DNA from: Rhodoferax sp. PAMC 29310
Lineage (GTDB): Bacteria > Pseudomonadota > Gammaproteobacteria > Burkholderiales > Burkholderiaceae_C
DNA length: 64,000 nt
Direction of reading: 5' to 3'
NCBI RefSeq assembly: GCF_017948265.1
Contig: NZ_CP072852.1
Span: forward strand, 1,302,001 to 1,366,000
Each line of letters opens with the position of its first letter. The stretch's first letter is position 1. Under the pieces are notes generated by a model. It made no database searches, was not told where the DNA came from, and worked only from the letters and a program-made list of their open reading frames with translations. Shown here piece by piece: positions 1 through 8,401 of this stretch. The position numbers were made by a program, and so were the translations under genes.

Positions 1-116
1 AGTTAATCTTTGAATCGTCCAATTGCATGCTTTTGCACGGCAAATAACCAGCTTTGTGAAGCGCATAATGGAAAAAAATTGTTGCCCGCGCAAACTCTAT
101 TTACACTCAACAACCC

Positions 117-1079
117 ATGAGAACTAGACCTGCCGCCATCCCTGACCAAGGACAGCCACCCACAGAGGTCGACACGCACGCGCCAGTAGCGATCCACACT
201 TATTCCATGGTCGAACGATCAGACCGTTTGGACTTCGAAATTCGTGACCAGTCGGTGCGCGCACCCGTTACCAAGCCGCATCGGCATGAGTACTTCCAAA
301 TCTTCGCCAACCAAGCTGGGGCAGCTCCCCACCTATTGGGTGGGAGGCGCTGCGAATCGCTGCCGCGCTCGTTGATCTTTGTATTGCCCTATCGAGTCCA
401 CGTAGCAATGGTTGAGCCCGGTACCCGCTATCAGTTGATCAATTTCTCCAGTAAATTCCTGAGGTCCGATTTTGCGTTGTCACCACTTGAGATGGAGGAG
501 GCGTCAATAAGCATTTACCCAGAGCTCACACCCTTTATTTACCAGGGCTGGTTTGACTTCGTTTTTGATGCCGCTGAGTTCGCGTACGTAGAAGCTTTGC
601 TGGAACGGCTGAAAAACGCGCACGGCCACCGAACGCTGGGCACTTTGGAGCGTGCGCGAGGCACGCTGCTTGAGCTAATTGGCATGACCACAGAGAAGTT
701 CGCGCCACAGCTGAAGTCGTTGGCCGAACAACGCGTTTATTTGCAGGGTCACACTGATGCGCTACGCCGCGTTCTCAAGTTTATCGATGAGAACCTGCAC
801 CGACATATAGATCTGACTGAGGTCGCTGAGGCTGCTTACCTTTCGCCGAACTATTTATCTCAGTTGCTCAAAAAACATACTGGGCTGGCATTTGTCGACT
901 GGCTTACGGGGCGCCGCATGGAGCGCGCTCGGGAACTGTTAGCGCACACGGCTGAGCGCGTCAGCGCCATTGCACACCGTGTCGGCTTCGCCGATGAGGC
1001 CTACTTCACTCGACGCTTCAATCAACGCTTTGGCGTTGCACCGACGGCCTACCGCCGCTCGGTGCGCGAAGCAGGCTAA
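117..1079 (+). CDS. AraC-family transcriptional regulator
   Basis: Probable DNA-binding regulator of 320 residues. The N-terminal part, roughly residues 40-180, has the look of an AraC-type cupin ligand domain (KPHRHEYFQIF, then a hydrophobic beta-rich stretch). The C-terminal ~100 residues form the double helix-turn-helix: AYLSPNYLSQLLKKHTG is the first HTH and RVGFADEAYFTRRFNQRFG is the canonical second HTH. It lies 234 bp upstream of tctC on the same strand, so it is the obvious candidate regulator of the tct genes; the ligand is unknown. No good ribosome binding site precedes the ATG at 117, so a later internal start is possible. Confidence 0.85.
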   Translation: MRTRPAAIPDQGQPPTEVDTHAPVAIHTYSMVERSDRLDFEIRDQSVRAPVTKPHRHEYFQIFANQAGAAPHLLGGRRCESLPRSLIFVLPYRVHVAMVEPGTRYQLINFSSKFLRSDFALSPLEMEEASISIYPELTPFIYQGWFDFVFDAAEFAYVEALLERLKNAHGHRTLGTLERARGTLLELIGMTTEKFAPQLKSLAEQRVYLQGHTDALRRVLKFIDENLHRHIDLTEVAEAAYLSPNYLSQLLKKHTGLAFVDWLTGRRMERARELLAHTAERVSAIAHRVGFADEAYFTRRFNQRFGVAPTAYRRSVREAG

Positions 1080-1313
1080 GCGCATCCAAAACGGGGTGGT
1101 GCGCATATCCTGAGCGCCGGCAATCGACGGTCCGGGCTCCTTGCCGAATTGGACAATCCCGCTAAGTACTTGCACACCACAAAGGTTCGGAGCGACTTTG
1201 ATTGTGCTAGCAGACTGGTAACTGTTTAAATATCTTTCGGCGCAAATGTAAGATGCTTTTGTCAGCTACCAGACGCTTCGCGCCGATATTCATTAAAACA
1301 AACAGGAGACAGT

Positions 1314-2276
1314 ATGATCGAAAAAATTATGTCCAGGCTGCACGTTCGTAGCTTGCATCTCGCTGCCATCGCAGCACTTTCTCTTGCGCCTTACAGTGCA
1401 ATATCGGCGACTGACTTTCCGAAACAAGCGGTGGAGATGACGGTACTCTTCGGTGGTTCAAGCGCGACCATTGCGCAGGTCTTGGCGGATGGTATGTCCA
1501 AGCAGTTGAATGTACCTGTTGCAGCGGTCAGTCGCACTGGTGGCGGTGGAGCCGCAGGATACTCTTTCGTCAAAGCCACGCCACCCAGCGGCTACAACAT
1601 TGTCTGGAACTCGAACTCAATCAATACCGCGTTCCATACGGGCAACATACCGTTTGACTATCGCAGCTTCGATCCGGTGGCGCAGGTCGGCATGGAGGTA
1701 CCGGCTCTTGCTGTGCGCGGTGATTCGGGTTGGAAGACGCTTGCCGACGTTGCCGCTGCAGGCAAGAAGCAGAAGCTCAAGGTTGGAATTTCTGGCCGTG
1801 GTTCTTTCACTCACCTGGCATCCGCCGCGCTGTTCCAGAAGATGGGCATCGAAGTGATCTACGTCCCCTACGGTACGGGCAGTGCGCCTGTGGAATTGTT
1901 AGGCGGGCGCGTCGACGCAGCGCTGCAATGGCCATCTCAGTTCACGGCGATGGCCGACAAGATTCATATCGTTGCTGTGACCTCGAACTCGCGCGTGCCA
2001 TTGGTACCCAATGTGCCGACTGCGAAGGAGCAGGGCTATGATGTCAACGTGGTAATGTGGCGTGGCATCAGCGTGCCTGCTGGCACGCCAAAGGACGTCA
2101 TTGCACGTCTGCAGAGTGCGATAGAGGCCGTCGTCGTCAGCGCGGACTTCAAGACACAGAGTGCCAAGTTCGGGTTCGAACCCGGCTATCTTTCGGCTAC
2201 TGAATTTGGCAAAGTGATTGCCAGCGATGACGCAGAGATCGCTACGTTGATGACCCAGCTCGGTCTGAAAAAATAG
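1314..2276 (+). CDS. tctC: Tripartite tricarboxylate transporter substrate-binding protein (Bug family)
   Basis: Periplasmic solute receptor of a TctCBA system, 320 residues as usual for the Bug family. It starts with a charged N-region and a hydrophobic signal segment ending near AISATDF, followed by the mature two-lobed binding protein. Family-like stretches include FKTQSAKFGFEPGYLS near the C-terminus and the NVPTAKEQGYDV segment. A strong AGGAGA ribosome binding site precedes the ATG. tctB and tctA follow at 11 and 14 bp, so this is one operon. The ligand may be a tricarboxylate or another carboxylate and cannot be told from sequence. Confidence 0.9.
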   Translation: MIEKIMSRLHVRSLHLAAIAALSLAPYSAISATDFPKQAVEMTVLFGGSSATIAQVLADGMSKQLNVPVAAVSRTGGGGAAGYSFVKATPPSGYNIVWNSNSINTAFHTGNIPFDYRSFDPVAQVGMEVPALAVRGDSGWKTLADVAAAGKKQKLKVGISGRGSFTHLASAALFQKMGIEVIYVPYGTGSAPVELLGGRVDAALQWPSQFTAMADKIHIVAVTSNSRVPLVPNVPTAKEQGYDVNVVMWRGISVPAGTPKDVIARLQSAIEAVVVSADFKTQSAKFGFEPGYLSATEFGKVIASDDAEIATLMTQLGLKK

Positions 2277-2287
2277 CAGGAGCGGTC

Positions 2288-2776
2288 ATGCGTTCAGATC
2301 GTTTTCTGGGGCCGCTGCTGAGCGCGCTCTCACTGGGCTGGCTGTGGCTTGCTTACTTTTACATCCCTGCCTCAAATACCCCGGGAGAGCCCGGCCCCCG
2401 GGCCTTTCCCATCGTGCTCGGCTATGCGCTCCTGCTTCTAGGGCTGGCGATCACGGTGTCGGGTTTCGGTCGCCGCCGCGAGGTCGCCCCCCCCAAAGCT
2501 GAAGCAGCTACCAAAGCATCGCCGCTGAAACGTGAACTACGCATCGTGCTGGGCACCTTCGGTTTGCTGATGTTATATGCCTTCCTCATGGAAAAAACCG
2601 GGTTCCTGGTGTCGACACCCATCGTGCTGGCGCTGACCTTGGCAGGGCTGCTGCGCATTCGTCGATGGACCTTCATTGCGCTGATGAGCGGCGGCACGAC
2701 GCTGGTGTGCTGGCTCGTTTTCGTCGTAGTTCTGCGCGTTCCGTTGCCGCGTGGTTCATTGTGGTGGTTGATTTAA
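2288..2776 (+). CDS. tctB: Tripartite tricarboxylate transporter small membrane subunit
   Basis: Small integral membrane protein of 162 residues with about four predicted transmembrane segments: one near the N-terminus (LLSALSLGWLWLAYFYI), one around residues 40-58, and two in the C-terminal half. The segment between residues 60 and 85 is charged and cytosolic-looking. Its position between tctC and tctA and its size fit TctB, whose sequence is poorly conserved, so the call rests largely on context. It partners TctA in the inner membrane. Confidence 0.85.
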   Translation: MRSDRFLGPLLSALSLGWLWLAYFYIPASNTPGEPGPRAFPIVLGYALLLLGLAITVSGFGRRREVAPPKAEAATKASPLKRELRIVLGTFGLLMLYAFLMEKTGFLVSTPIVLALTLAGLLRIRRWTFIALMSGGTTLVCWLVFVVVLRVPLPRGSLWWLI

Positions 2777-2790
2777 ATAGGGGACCGTAA

Positions 2791-4284
2791 ATGGACGCAA
2801 TGTTAAGTGGATTACAGATGGCGCTGACCTGGCACGCGCTCCTGGCTGTGGCTGTCGGCAGCGTAGTTGGTGTGATTTTTGGTGCCATCCCGGGACTGAC
2901 CTTCTCGATGGCCCTGGCTCTGCTATTGCCTTTCACCTTCGGCATGGCTGCCACACCGGCGATTGCACTGCTAATGGGCGTCTACATCGGTGGAATGACC
3001 GGCGGGTCGGTTTCGGCCATCCTGCTCGGCATTCCGGGCACACCTTCGGCTGCAGCCACCGTCTTTGATGGCTATCCTATGGCGCTGAAGGGCGAGGCCA
3101 GCGTCGCGCTGGGCGGTGCAGTTATCGCGTCGGTCTTTGGCGGCATTTTCAGCCTGTTGGTGATGATGCTACTGCTGGAGAAGGTGGCCGGCATGGCCAT
3201 CAAGTTCGGGCCGGCTGAGATCTTCGCGTTGGTTCTGTTTGGATTGTCGACAATTTGTGGATTGGGAGAACGATCAATGGCGCGAGGCCTGGTCGGGGGC
3301 GTACTCGGGCTGATGCTGGTGATCATCGGACTTGACCCGATTGACGGCGTCGCACGCCTGACCTTCGGCATAGTGGACCTGCAACAGGGAGTGAACCTGC
3401 TGGTGGGAATGATCGGTCTGTTCGCCGTGCCACAGGTGATTTCCACGTTCCTCGACTATGGCCGGTTAGAAGCAAAGTCTGTTGGAACGGACGTGCGTGC
3501 CAGCTTGCCCTCTTGGCGGCAGCTGAAGTCGCGCTTCGGCCTGATGCTGCGTTGCAGTGCCATTGGCACTGCAATCGGCGCGATCCCCGGTACCGGTGGG
3601 CCGATCGCGGCTTTTCTGGCCTACGACCACGCACGCCGCTTTGACCCCAAGCCTGAGGGATACGGTAAGGGTGAGCTGTCTGGTGTGTTGGCGCCCGAGA
3701 GCGCCAACAATGCCGTCACTGGCGGGACAATGATACCGCTGCTGAGCCTGGGCATTCCCGGTGATCCGGCCACAGCCGTCATCTTGGGTGGCATGATTTT
3801 GCATGGGCTCGCCCCAGGTCCGGCACTGTTCCAGACAGACCTGCCGGCGATCTATGCCATCTACATTGCTATCGCCATCTCTTATATCGTCACGCTCGTA
3901 GTGCAGATTTGGGGTATCCGGTGGTTCGTAAAGGTAATGAGCGTGCCAACGCACCTGATGGCGGTGGTCATCATCGTGATGTGTGTGCTGGGTTCTTACG
4001 CCATCCGCAATTCGATGTTCGACGTCTACCTGATGGCAGTCATGGGCCTGATCGGCTACGTGCTGAAGCGACTGAGCATCCCGGTGGCGCCGGTGGTGCT
4101 GGGCCTGGTGCTAGGCAGCACTTTGGAAAACTCGTTCCGTACGGACCTGATACTTAACGAAGGCAGCTACCAAGGCTTCCTCGACAGCAAGGTGGCACTC
4201 AGCTTCTTCGCGCTAACGCTCCTGATGATCGGCGGGCAGATGTGGTCGTCGCGCAAGAAGAGCCCAGAGGTTGCGACAGCCTGA
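2791..4284 (+). CDS. tctA: Tripartite tricarboxylate transporter large permease
   Basis: Inner-membrane permease of 497 residues, the usual TctA length, with about a dozen hydrophobic segments. The family hallmarks are visible: GAIPGLTFSMALALLLPFTF near residue 30, GIPGTPSAAATVFDGYP near residue 76, and the duplicated IPGTGGPIAAFLAYDHARRF near residue 265 followed by SANNAVTGGTMIPLLSLGIPG. These Gly/Pro-rich repeats mark the transport core. It completes a tctCBA operon that imports a carboxylate captured by TctC using the ion gradient. No clear terminator follows before the XdhC gene 195 bp downstream. Confidence 0.95.
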   Translation: MDAMLSGLQMALTWHALLAVAVGSVVGVIFGAIPGLTFSMALALLLPFTFGMAATPAIALLMGVYIGGMTGGSVSAILLGIPGTPSAAATVFDGYPMALKGEASVALGGAVIASVFGGIFSLLVMMLLLEKVAGMAIKFGPAEIFALVLFGLSTICGLGERSMARGLVGGVLGLMLVIIGLDPIDGVARLTFGIVDLQQGVNLLVGMIGLFAVPQVISTFLDYGRLEAKSVGTDVRASLPSWRQLKSRFGLMLRCSAIGTAIGAIPGTGGPIAAFLAYDHARRFDPKPEGYGKGELSGVLAPESANNAVTGGTMIPLLSLGIPGDPATAVILGGMILHGLAPGPALFQTDLPAIYAIYIAIAISYIVTLVVQIWGIRWFVKVMSVPTHLMAVVIIVMCVLGSYAIRNSMFDVYLMAVMGLIGYVLKRLSIPVAPVVLGLVLGSTLENSFRTDLILNEGSYQGFLDSKVALSFFALTLLMIGGQMWSSRKKSPEVATA

Positions 4285-4479
4285 GGGTTTGTTTTTCCTG
4301 CCCCTCTCGTCAGCGCTCTCTGCCTGTCGACAACTCCAAGAAACTGGTCAGCAGCACCGTCACCGGCGAACGGGTTGGGCGACCGGCTCGAACCGAAGGG
4401 CTCGGCTTTGTCAGGAAGCGCAACTCATAGACCGAAACTCGAGCCTGCCCAGTATCGGCTCCATTAAAAAGGAAGAGCA

Positions 4480-5487
4480 ATGGATAGTTTGGATTTGCAG
4501 GTGCTGTACAAAGCACGCGATTGGTTTCGCGACGGTCACCGCGTGTGGCTTGTCACCGTTATCGAAACCTGGGGCTCTGCGCCGCGTCCACCCGGAGCCC
4601 TGCTGTGTCTGCGCAGCGACGGCCAGGTGGTAGGTTCAGTTTCGGGTGGCTGCGTCGAGGACGACCTGATTGAACGTGTTCGCACCGGCGAGCGGGTCAC
4701 AAGGCCGTCGCTGATCACCTACGGCGTCTCCAAGGAAGAGGCCTCACGCTTCGGTCTTCCCTGCGGCGGCAACTTACGCTTGGTACAGGAGCCCCTGCTC
4801 TCTGCCAACTGGATCGATGACATTCTGAGCCTCACAGCGAGGCATTGTTTGGTGGCGCGCACGCTGGATCTCGACACCGGCGAGGTGAAGGTGGAAACCG
4901 CTGCGCGAGGTGAGAAGTTCGAGTTCGACGGTACCCGGCTGCGCGCACTGTTCGGCCCGCGCTGGCGGTTGCTGATCGTTGGTGCCGGTCAGCTGTCGCA
5001 GGTGCTGGCACAAATGGCATTGGCGCTGGACTTCGAGGTGATCTGCTGCGACCCTCGCGAGGAATATCACCTCACTTGGGACGTTAGTGGCACCACCTTC
5101 AGCAAGGAGATGCCAGACGACCTTGTGTTGCAGCTGGCGCTGGACCCGCACAGTGCGGTGGTCGCGTTGACGCACGACCCCAAGTTGGACGACATGGTGC
5201 TCTTGGAGGCGCTCAAGTCGCCGGCCTTCTACATCGGCGCGCTCGGTTCGCGCGGCAACACGGCGGCGCGTAAGCAGCGGCTGGCGATGTTCGACCTGTC
5301 GCCGGCAGAGATCGGGCGCCTGCACGGCCCGGTGGGGCTAGACCTTGGCGGAAATACACCGACCGAGATCGCCGTGTCGATCGCAGCGGAGATCGTCGCG
5401 GTGAAAAACGGGGTTGCGCTGGTGCAAAAAAAGAAGGGCTCTTCATTGCCGTTGACCATTGGGGGAGAGTTCACAATCAGTTCCTGA
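4480..5487 (+). CDS. XdhC/CoxI family protein
   Basis: Protein of 335 residues with two recognisable parts. The N-terminal XdhC/CoxI domain has WGSAPRPPGALLCL and the SGGCVEDDLIERV signature; GLPCGGNLRLVQEP follows. The C-terminal half contains a Rossmann nucleotide-binding motif (LLIVGAGQLSQVLAQMA, about residues 164-180) and the GALGSRGNTAARKQRL stretch of the XdhC C-terminal domain. Family members load sulfurated molybdenum cofactor into xanthine-dehydrogenase-type enzymes. No molybdenum hydroxylase gene lies in this window, so the client enzyme is elsewhere or the gene is displaced. Start ATG follows GGAAGAG. Confidence 0.88.
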   Translation: MDSLDLQVLYKARDWFRDGHRVWLVTVIETWGSAPRPPGALLCLRSDGQVVGSVSGGCVEDDLIERVRTGERVTRPSLITYGVSKEEASRFGLPCGGNLRLVQEPLLSANWIDDILSLTARHCLVARTLDLDTGEVKVETAARGEKFEFDGTRLRALFGPRWRLLIVGAGQLSQVLAQMALALDFEVICCDPREEYHLTWDVSGTTFSKEMPDDLVLQLALDPHSAVVALTHDPKLDDMVLLEALKSPAFYIGALGSRGNTAARKQRLAMFDLSPAEIGRLHGPVGLDLGGNTPTEIAVSIAAEIVAVKNGVALVQKKKGSSLPLTIGGEFTISS

Positions 5488-5529
5488 TATGCACCGCGAC
5501 CCTTGAAGACGCGCCGCTGGCCGGTGCAG

Positions 5530-5790
5530 TCCGACTCTCCCCGTTGATCGAACGCTGCGCAGCAGACGCGGGCCACTCGAAAAAAATTTTGGTGAGAGCT
5601 TTTTCAACCGTCATGCAGAAAGCTTGACGGTTGGCCAGTCCTCGGGCAATTACGTGCTGATAGACCTATCAAAAAAGGATCTCATGGACTTGCTTTCGCT
5701 CCGCAAGGAGTTGTAGCCCGAGATCAGCACCGATGAGGGGCGAGAAGTCCCAGACACGTTGAGCGCACGAGCAGCGTTGGATCACAACCC
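5530..5790 (+). pseudogene. sdhE: Degraded sdhE (succinate dehydrogenase FAD assembly factor) remnant
   Basis: Not an open gene. Reading the frame that starts at 5579, the translation gives FGESFFNRHAESLTVGQ, then VLIDLSKKDLMDLLSLRKEL, then an in-frame TAG at about 5714-5716, then [15 protein letters not shown]. This follows the order of the SdhE family C-terminal half (FFNRH, LTVGQ, L.DLSDNDLMDLL, RKEL, STDE). The equivalent of the WRCRRG..E motif is only faintly visible around 5549-5580 and seems frameshifted. In Burkholderiales sdhE normally sits between sdhB and gltA, exactly as here, so this is a decayed copy whose sdhCDAB neighbours have been replaced by the tct/xdhC block. Confidence 0.75.
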
Positions 5791-5809
5791 TGTAATTTTA
5801 AGGAAACCC

Positions 5810-7108
5810 ATGAAACTCGCCGATAACAAAGCCACCCTGTCATTCTCCAACGGCAGCCCGAGCATCGACATGCCCGTCTACTCGGGAAACATCGGCCCGG
5901 ACGTCATCGACGTCCGCAAGCTGTACGCGGACAGCGGCATGTTCACCTACGACCCGGGTTACCTGTCTACCGCCTCTTGTCAATCGGGTATCACCTTCAT
6001 CGACGGCGACAAGGGCGAATTGCTTTACCGCGGCTACCCCATCGAACAACTGGCCGACAAGGCCGACTTCCTGGACACCTGCTATTTGCTGCTTAACGGC
6101 GAATTGCCCGTAGGCCAGCAAAGCAAGGACTTCCACAAGCTGATCAACCAGCACACCATGGTCAATGAGCAAATGCAGTTCTTCCTGCGGGGCTTTCGCC
6201 GGGACGCGCACCCCATGGCCGTGTTGACAGGTCTTGTCGGCGCACTCTCGGCCTTCTACCACGACAGCACCGACATCAACAACCCAGAGCATCGCCACAT
6301 CGCCGCGATCCGCCTGATCGCCAAGATGCCCACCCTGGTGGCTATGGCTTACAAGTACGGCCTTGGCCAGCCCTACATGTACCCACAGAACAACTTGAGC
6401 TATGCGGGTAATTTCCTGCGCATGATGTTTGGCACCCCGTGCGAAGAATATGTGGTCAACCCCGTGCTCGAGCGCGCCATGGACCGCATCTTCACACTGC
6501 ATGCAGACCACGAGCAAAACGCCTCGACATCGACTGTGCGCCTGTGCGGCTCGTCCGGCACCAACCCCTTCGCGGCCATTGCTGCGGGCGTGGCCTGCCT
6601 GTGGGGCCCTGCCCACGGCGGGGCCAACGAAGCTTGCCTGAAAATGCTCGGAGAAATTCAAGACAGCGGTGGAGTGGCCAAAGTCGGCGAGTTCATGGAG
6701 AAGGTCAAGGACAAGAACAGTGGCGTCAAGCTCATGGGCTTTGGTCACCGCGTGTACAAGAACTACGACCCGCGCGCCAAGCTCATGCAAAAAACTTGCG
6801 ATGAAGTCCTGAAGGAACTCGGACTAGAAAACGACCCGCTGTTTAAGCTGGCCAAAGAGCTCGAAAGAATCGCGCTGGAAGACGAATACTTCGTCAGCCG
6901 CAAGCTTTACCCCAACGTGGACTTCTATTCCGGCGTTGTGCTGAGCGCCATCGGTATTCCGGTGAACATGTTCACGGGTATCTTCACCTTGGCCCGCACA
7001 GTCGGCTGGATCGCCCAGCTGAACGAAATGATCAGCGACCCCGAGTACAAAATCGGCCGCCCCCGCCAGCTGTATACCGGCTCCGTTCGCCGCAATGTGC
7101 AGCGTTGA
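5810..7108 (+). CDS. gltA: Citrate synthase
   Basis: Condenses acetyl-CoA and oxaloacetate to citrate, the entry step of the TCA cycle. The protein is 432 residues from ATG 5810, chosen because AAGGAAA lies just upstream and [10 protein letters not shown] matches the normal N-terminus; an upstream in-frame start at 5759 falls in the sdhE remnant. The type II bacterial enzyme features are present: [17 protein letters not shown], the [11 protein letters not shown] active-site region, [13 protein letters not shown] with the catalytic His, and the C-terminal RPRQLYTG. It is intact although its usual sdh operon neighbours are missing. Confidence 0.97.
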   Translation: MKLADNKATLSFSNGSPSIDMPVYSGNIGPDVIDVRKLYADSGMFTYDPGYLSTASCQSGITFIDGDKGELLYRGYPIEQLADKADFLDTCYLLLNGELPVGQQSKDFHKLINQHTMVNEQMQFFLRGFRRDAHPMAVLTGLVGALSAFYHDSTDINNPEHRHIAAIRLIAKMPTLVAMAYKYGLGQPYMYPQNNLSYAGNFLRMMFGTPCEEYVVNPVLERAMDRIFTLHADHEQNASTSTVRLCGSSGTNPFAAIAAGVACLWGPAHGGANEACLKMLGEIQDSGGVAKVGEFMEKVKDKNSGVKLMGFGHRVYKNYDPRAKLMQKTCDEVLKELGLENDPLFKLAKELERIALEDEYFVSRKLYPNVDFYSGVVLSAIGIPVNMFTGIFTLARTVGWIAQLNEMISDPEYKIGRPRQLYTGSVRRNVQR

Positions 7109-7130
7109 TCGGTTATAAACCGAATCCCAA

Positions 7131-7154
7131 AGTCTGCCTTGTGCGGGCTTTTTT
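7131..7154 (+). terminator. Rho-independent terminator after gltA
   Basis: A seven-pair stem with G-U pairs (AGTCTGC with GCGGGCT) and a five-base loop, immediately followed by a run of six or seven T, 23 bp after the gltA stop codon. Confidence 0.7.
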
Positions 7155-7301
7155 GGATGAGAAAACTTGACCTATTAGACTTCGTAATCAAGGCAAAGAG
7201 CGGCGTGCGCCCATTCAATAACCGGCCACAGCGGCTGGTGCATCAAAGTAGACAAGATGCCCGTGGCCCTACCATCTAAAGGCTGCCATGGGCGGGGTGA
7301 C

Positions 7302-7359
7302 GCCTAACCCATCATTCCAGCCGACCGCCTACGGCGGCGGCTGAATTGGGTCGTTGAAT
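7302..7359. other. Solitary integron attC-like recombination site (58 bp)
   Basis: The site begins with GCCTAAC (7302-7308, matches RYYYAAC) and ends with GTTGAAT (7353-7359, matches GTTRRRY). Between them the arms fold as CCCA/TGGG, ATTC/GAAT, AGCCG/CGGCT and CCGCC/GGCGG around a three-base tip. On the minus strand a T and a G are left extrahelical, as in real attC bottom strands, and the extra bases lie in the 5' half of the plus strand. The length is typical of a 59-base element. No intI gene lies in the window, so this would be a lone site left from a cassette. Confidence 0.6.
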
Positions 7360-7496
7360 GACAGCTTTACCGCTTGCCCACCGACCGCTTCTGGTCGCAG
7401 GACGAAACCGCTCGCGCGGTACCCTTCGATGTAGCGTTGTAGTTGGCGGGGCGTGGTGGATGCGCCTATGTTATGAATTGAGGCAATTGGCCTCGT
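7329..7496 (-). pseudogene. 5'-truncated open frame ending inside the attC-like site
   Basis: On the minus strand a frame is open from about 7496 to a TAG at 7331-7329 and reads, among others, RQLQRYIEGYRASGFVLRPE followed by GGQAVKLSFNDPIQPPP. It has a protein-like composition but no start codon before it runs into the IS91-element side. I do not recognise the family. It may be the tail of an integron cassette or other gene cut by the element, or chance; the extra bases of the attC-like site favour a plus-strand cassette instead. Confidence 0.25.
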
Positions 7497-7515
7497 TCAC
7501 AACAGGAGCATCGCC

Positions 7516-8391
7516 ATGGATTCATTGAATCAAACCGTCTCCCCATTGCGCCAACGCATGCTTGAGGACATGCGCATGCGTCAACTCGCGCCCAAGACCC
7601 AATCGGCCTATATCCGTGCGGTCAGTCGGTTCGGCGAATTCCTGGGGAAGTCCCCTCACACCGCCAGCATTGAAGACCTGCGCCGCTTTCAACTGCCCAT
7701 GGTGGACGCTGGAACCTCGCCCATCACGCTCAACGCAACAATCACCGGATTGACGTTCCTCTTCGACGTCACGCTCGATCGCAAGGACGCGATGGCCAAG
7801 ATGCAGTCCGTACGCATTCCCCACAAGCTGCCGGTGGTTTTGAGCAAAGAAGAGGTGGCCAGGTTGATTGCGGCGGTGGGCCACATCAAGCACCAGACGG
7901 CACTCTCAGTGGCCTACGGTACGGGTCTGCGTGTCGGTGAAGTGGTAGCACTCAAGGTCGGCGACATTGACAGCCAACGCATGACGCTGCGCGTGCAGCA
8001 GGGCAAAGGTCGCAAAGACCGCTATGCCATGCTTTCCCCAATACTGCTGGAGCGCCTGCGCGTTTGGTGGCGTGTGGCACACGCCCAAGGCAAGATGCTC
8101 GATGGTGGCTGGCTGTTTCCGGGCCTGGACCCGCTTGAAGCGCTGAGCACCCGCCAGCTCAACCGTGCCGTGCACGAAGCCGCCGCTGTCGCCAAAATTG
8201 ACAAGCGCGTCTCCATGCACAGCCTTCGCCACGCCTTTGCGACGCATCTGCTGGAACAAAAGGAGGACATCCGGGTGATTCAGGTGCTGCTGGGACACAA
8301 GCGCCTGGACACCACGGCACTGTATACGCAGGTGGCCACCGAAATCCTGCGCGAAGTGATCAGTCCATTGGAAACCCTGCGACCCTCGTAA
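7516..8391 (+). CDS. Tyrosine recombinase/integrase partnered with IS91-type transposase
   Basis: Site-specific recombinase of 291 residues. The N-terminal SAM-like DNA-binding domain (about residues 10-95) is followed by the catalytic domain, with the first Arg in YGTGLRVGEVVALKVGDID, the Lys of the beta-hairpin in QGKGRKDRYAML, HSLRHAFATHLL carrying HxxR, GHKRLDTTALYT with the second His and the nucleophilic Tyr. It lacks the extra patch that marks integron integrases. It ends 10 bp before the transposase gene, and such recombinase-plus-IS91 pairs are known among IS91-like elements, so it is an accessory gene of that element. AGGAG precedes ATG 7516. Confidence 0.9.
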   Translation: MDSLNQTVSPLRQRMLEDMRMRQLAPKTQSAYIRAVSRFGEFLGKSPHTASIEDLRRFQLPMVDAGTSPITLNATITGLTFLFDVTLDRKDAMAKMQSVRIPHKLPVVLSKEEVARLIAAVGHIKHQTALSVAYGTGLRVGEVVALKVGDIDSQRMTLRVQQGKGRKDRYAMLSPILLERLRVWWRVAHAQGKMLDGGWLFPGLDPLEALSTRQLNRAVHEAAAVAKIDKRVSMHSLRHAFATHLLEQKEDIRVIQVLLGHKRLDTTALYTQVATEILREVISPLETLRPS

Positions 8392-8401
8392 GGCCCCTAC
8401 C

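Noticed and set aside
4310..4516. Minus-strand frame between tctA and xdhC
   Set aside because: Overlaps the start of xdhC and lacks any protein-like features; the 195-bp gap is treated as intergenic.
5840..6790. 316-codon minus-strand frame opposite gltA
   Set aside because: It is His/Val/Gln-rich sequence typical of an antisense shadow in a GC-rich conserved gene.
7516..8391. Tyrosine recombinase as an integron integrase (IntI) serving the attC-like site
   Set aside because: It lacks the additional IntI-specific segment and is tightly paired with the IS91-type transposase.
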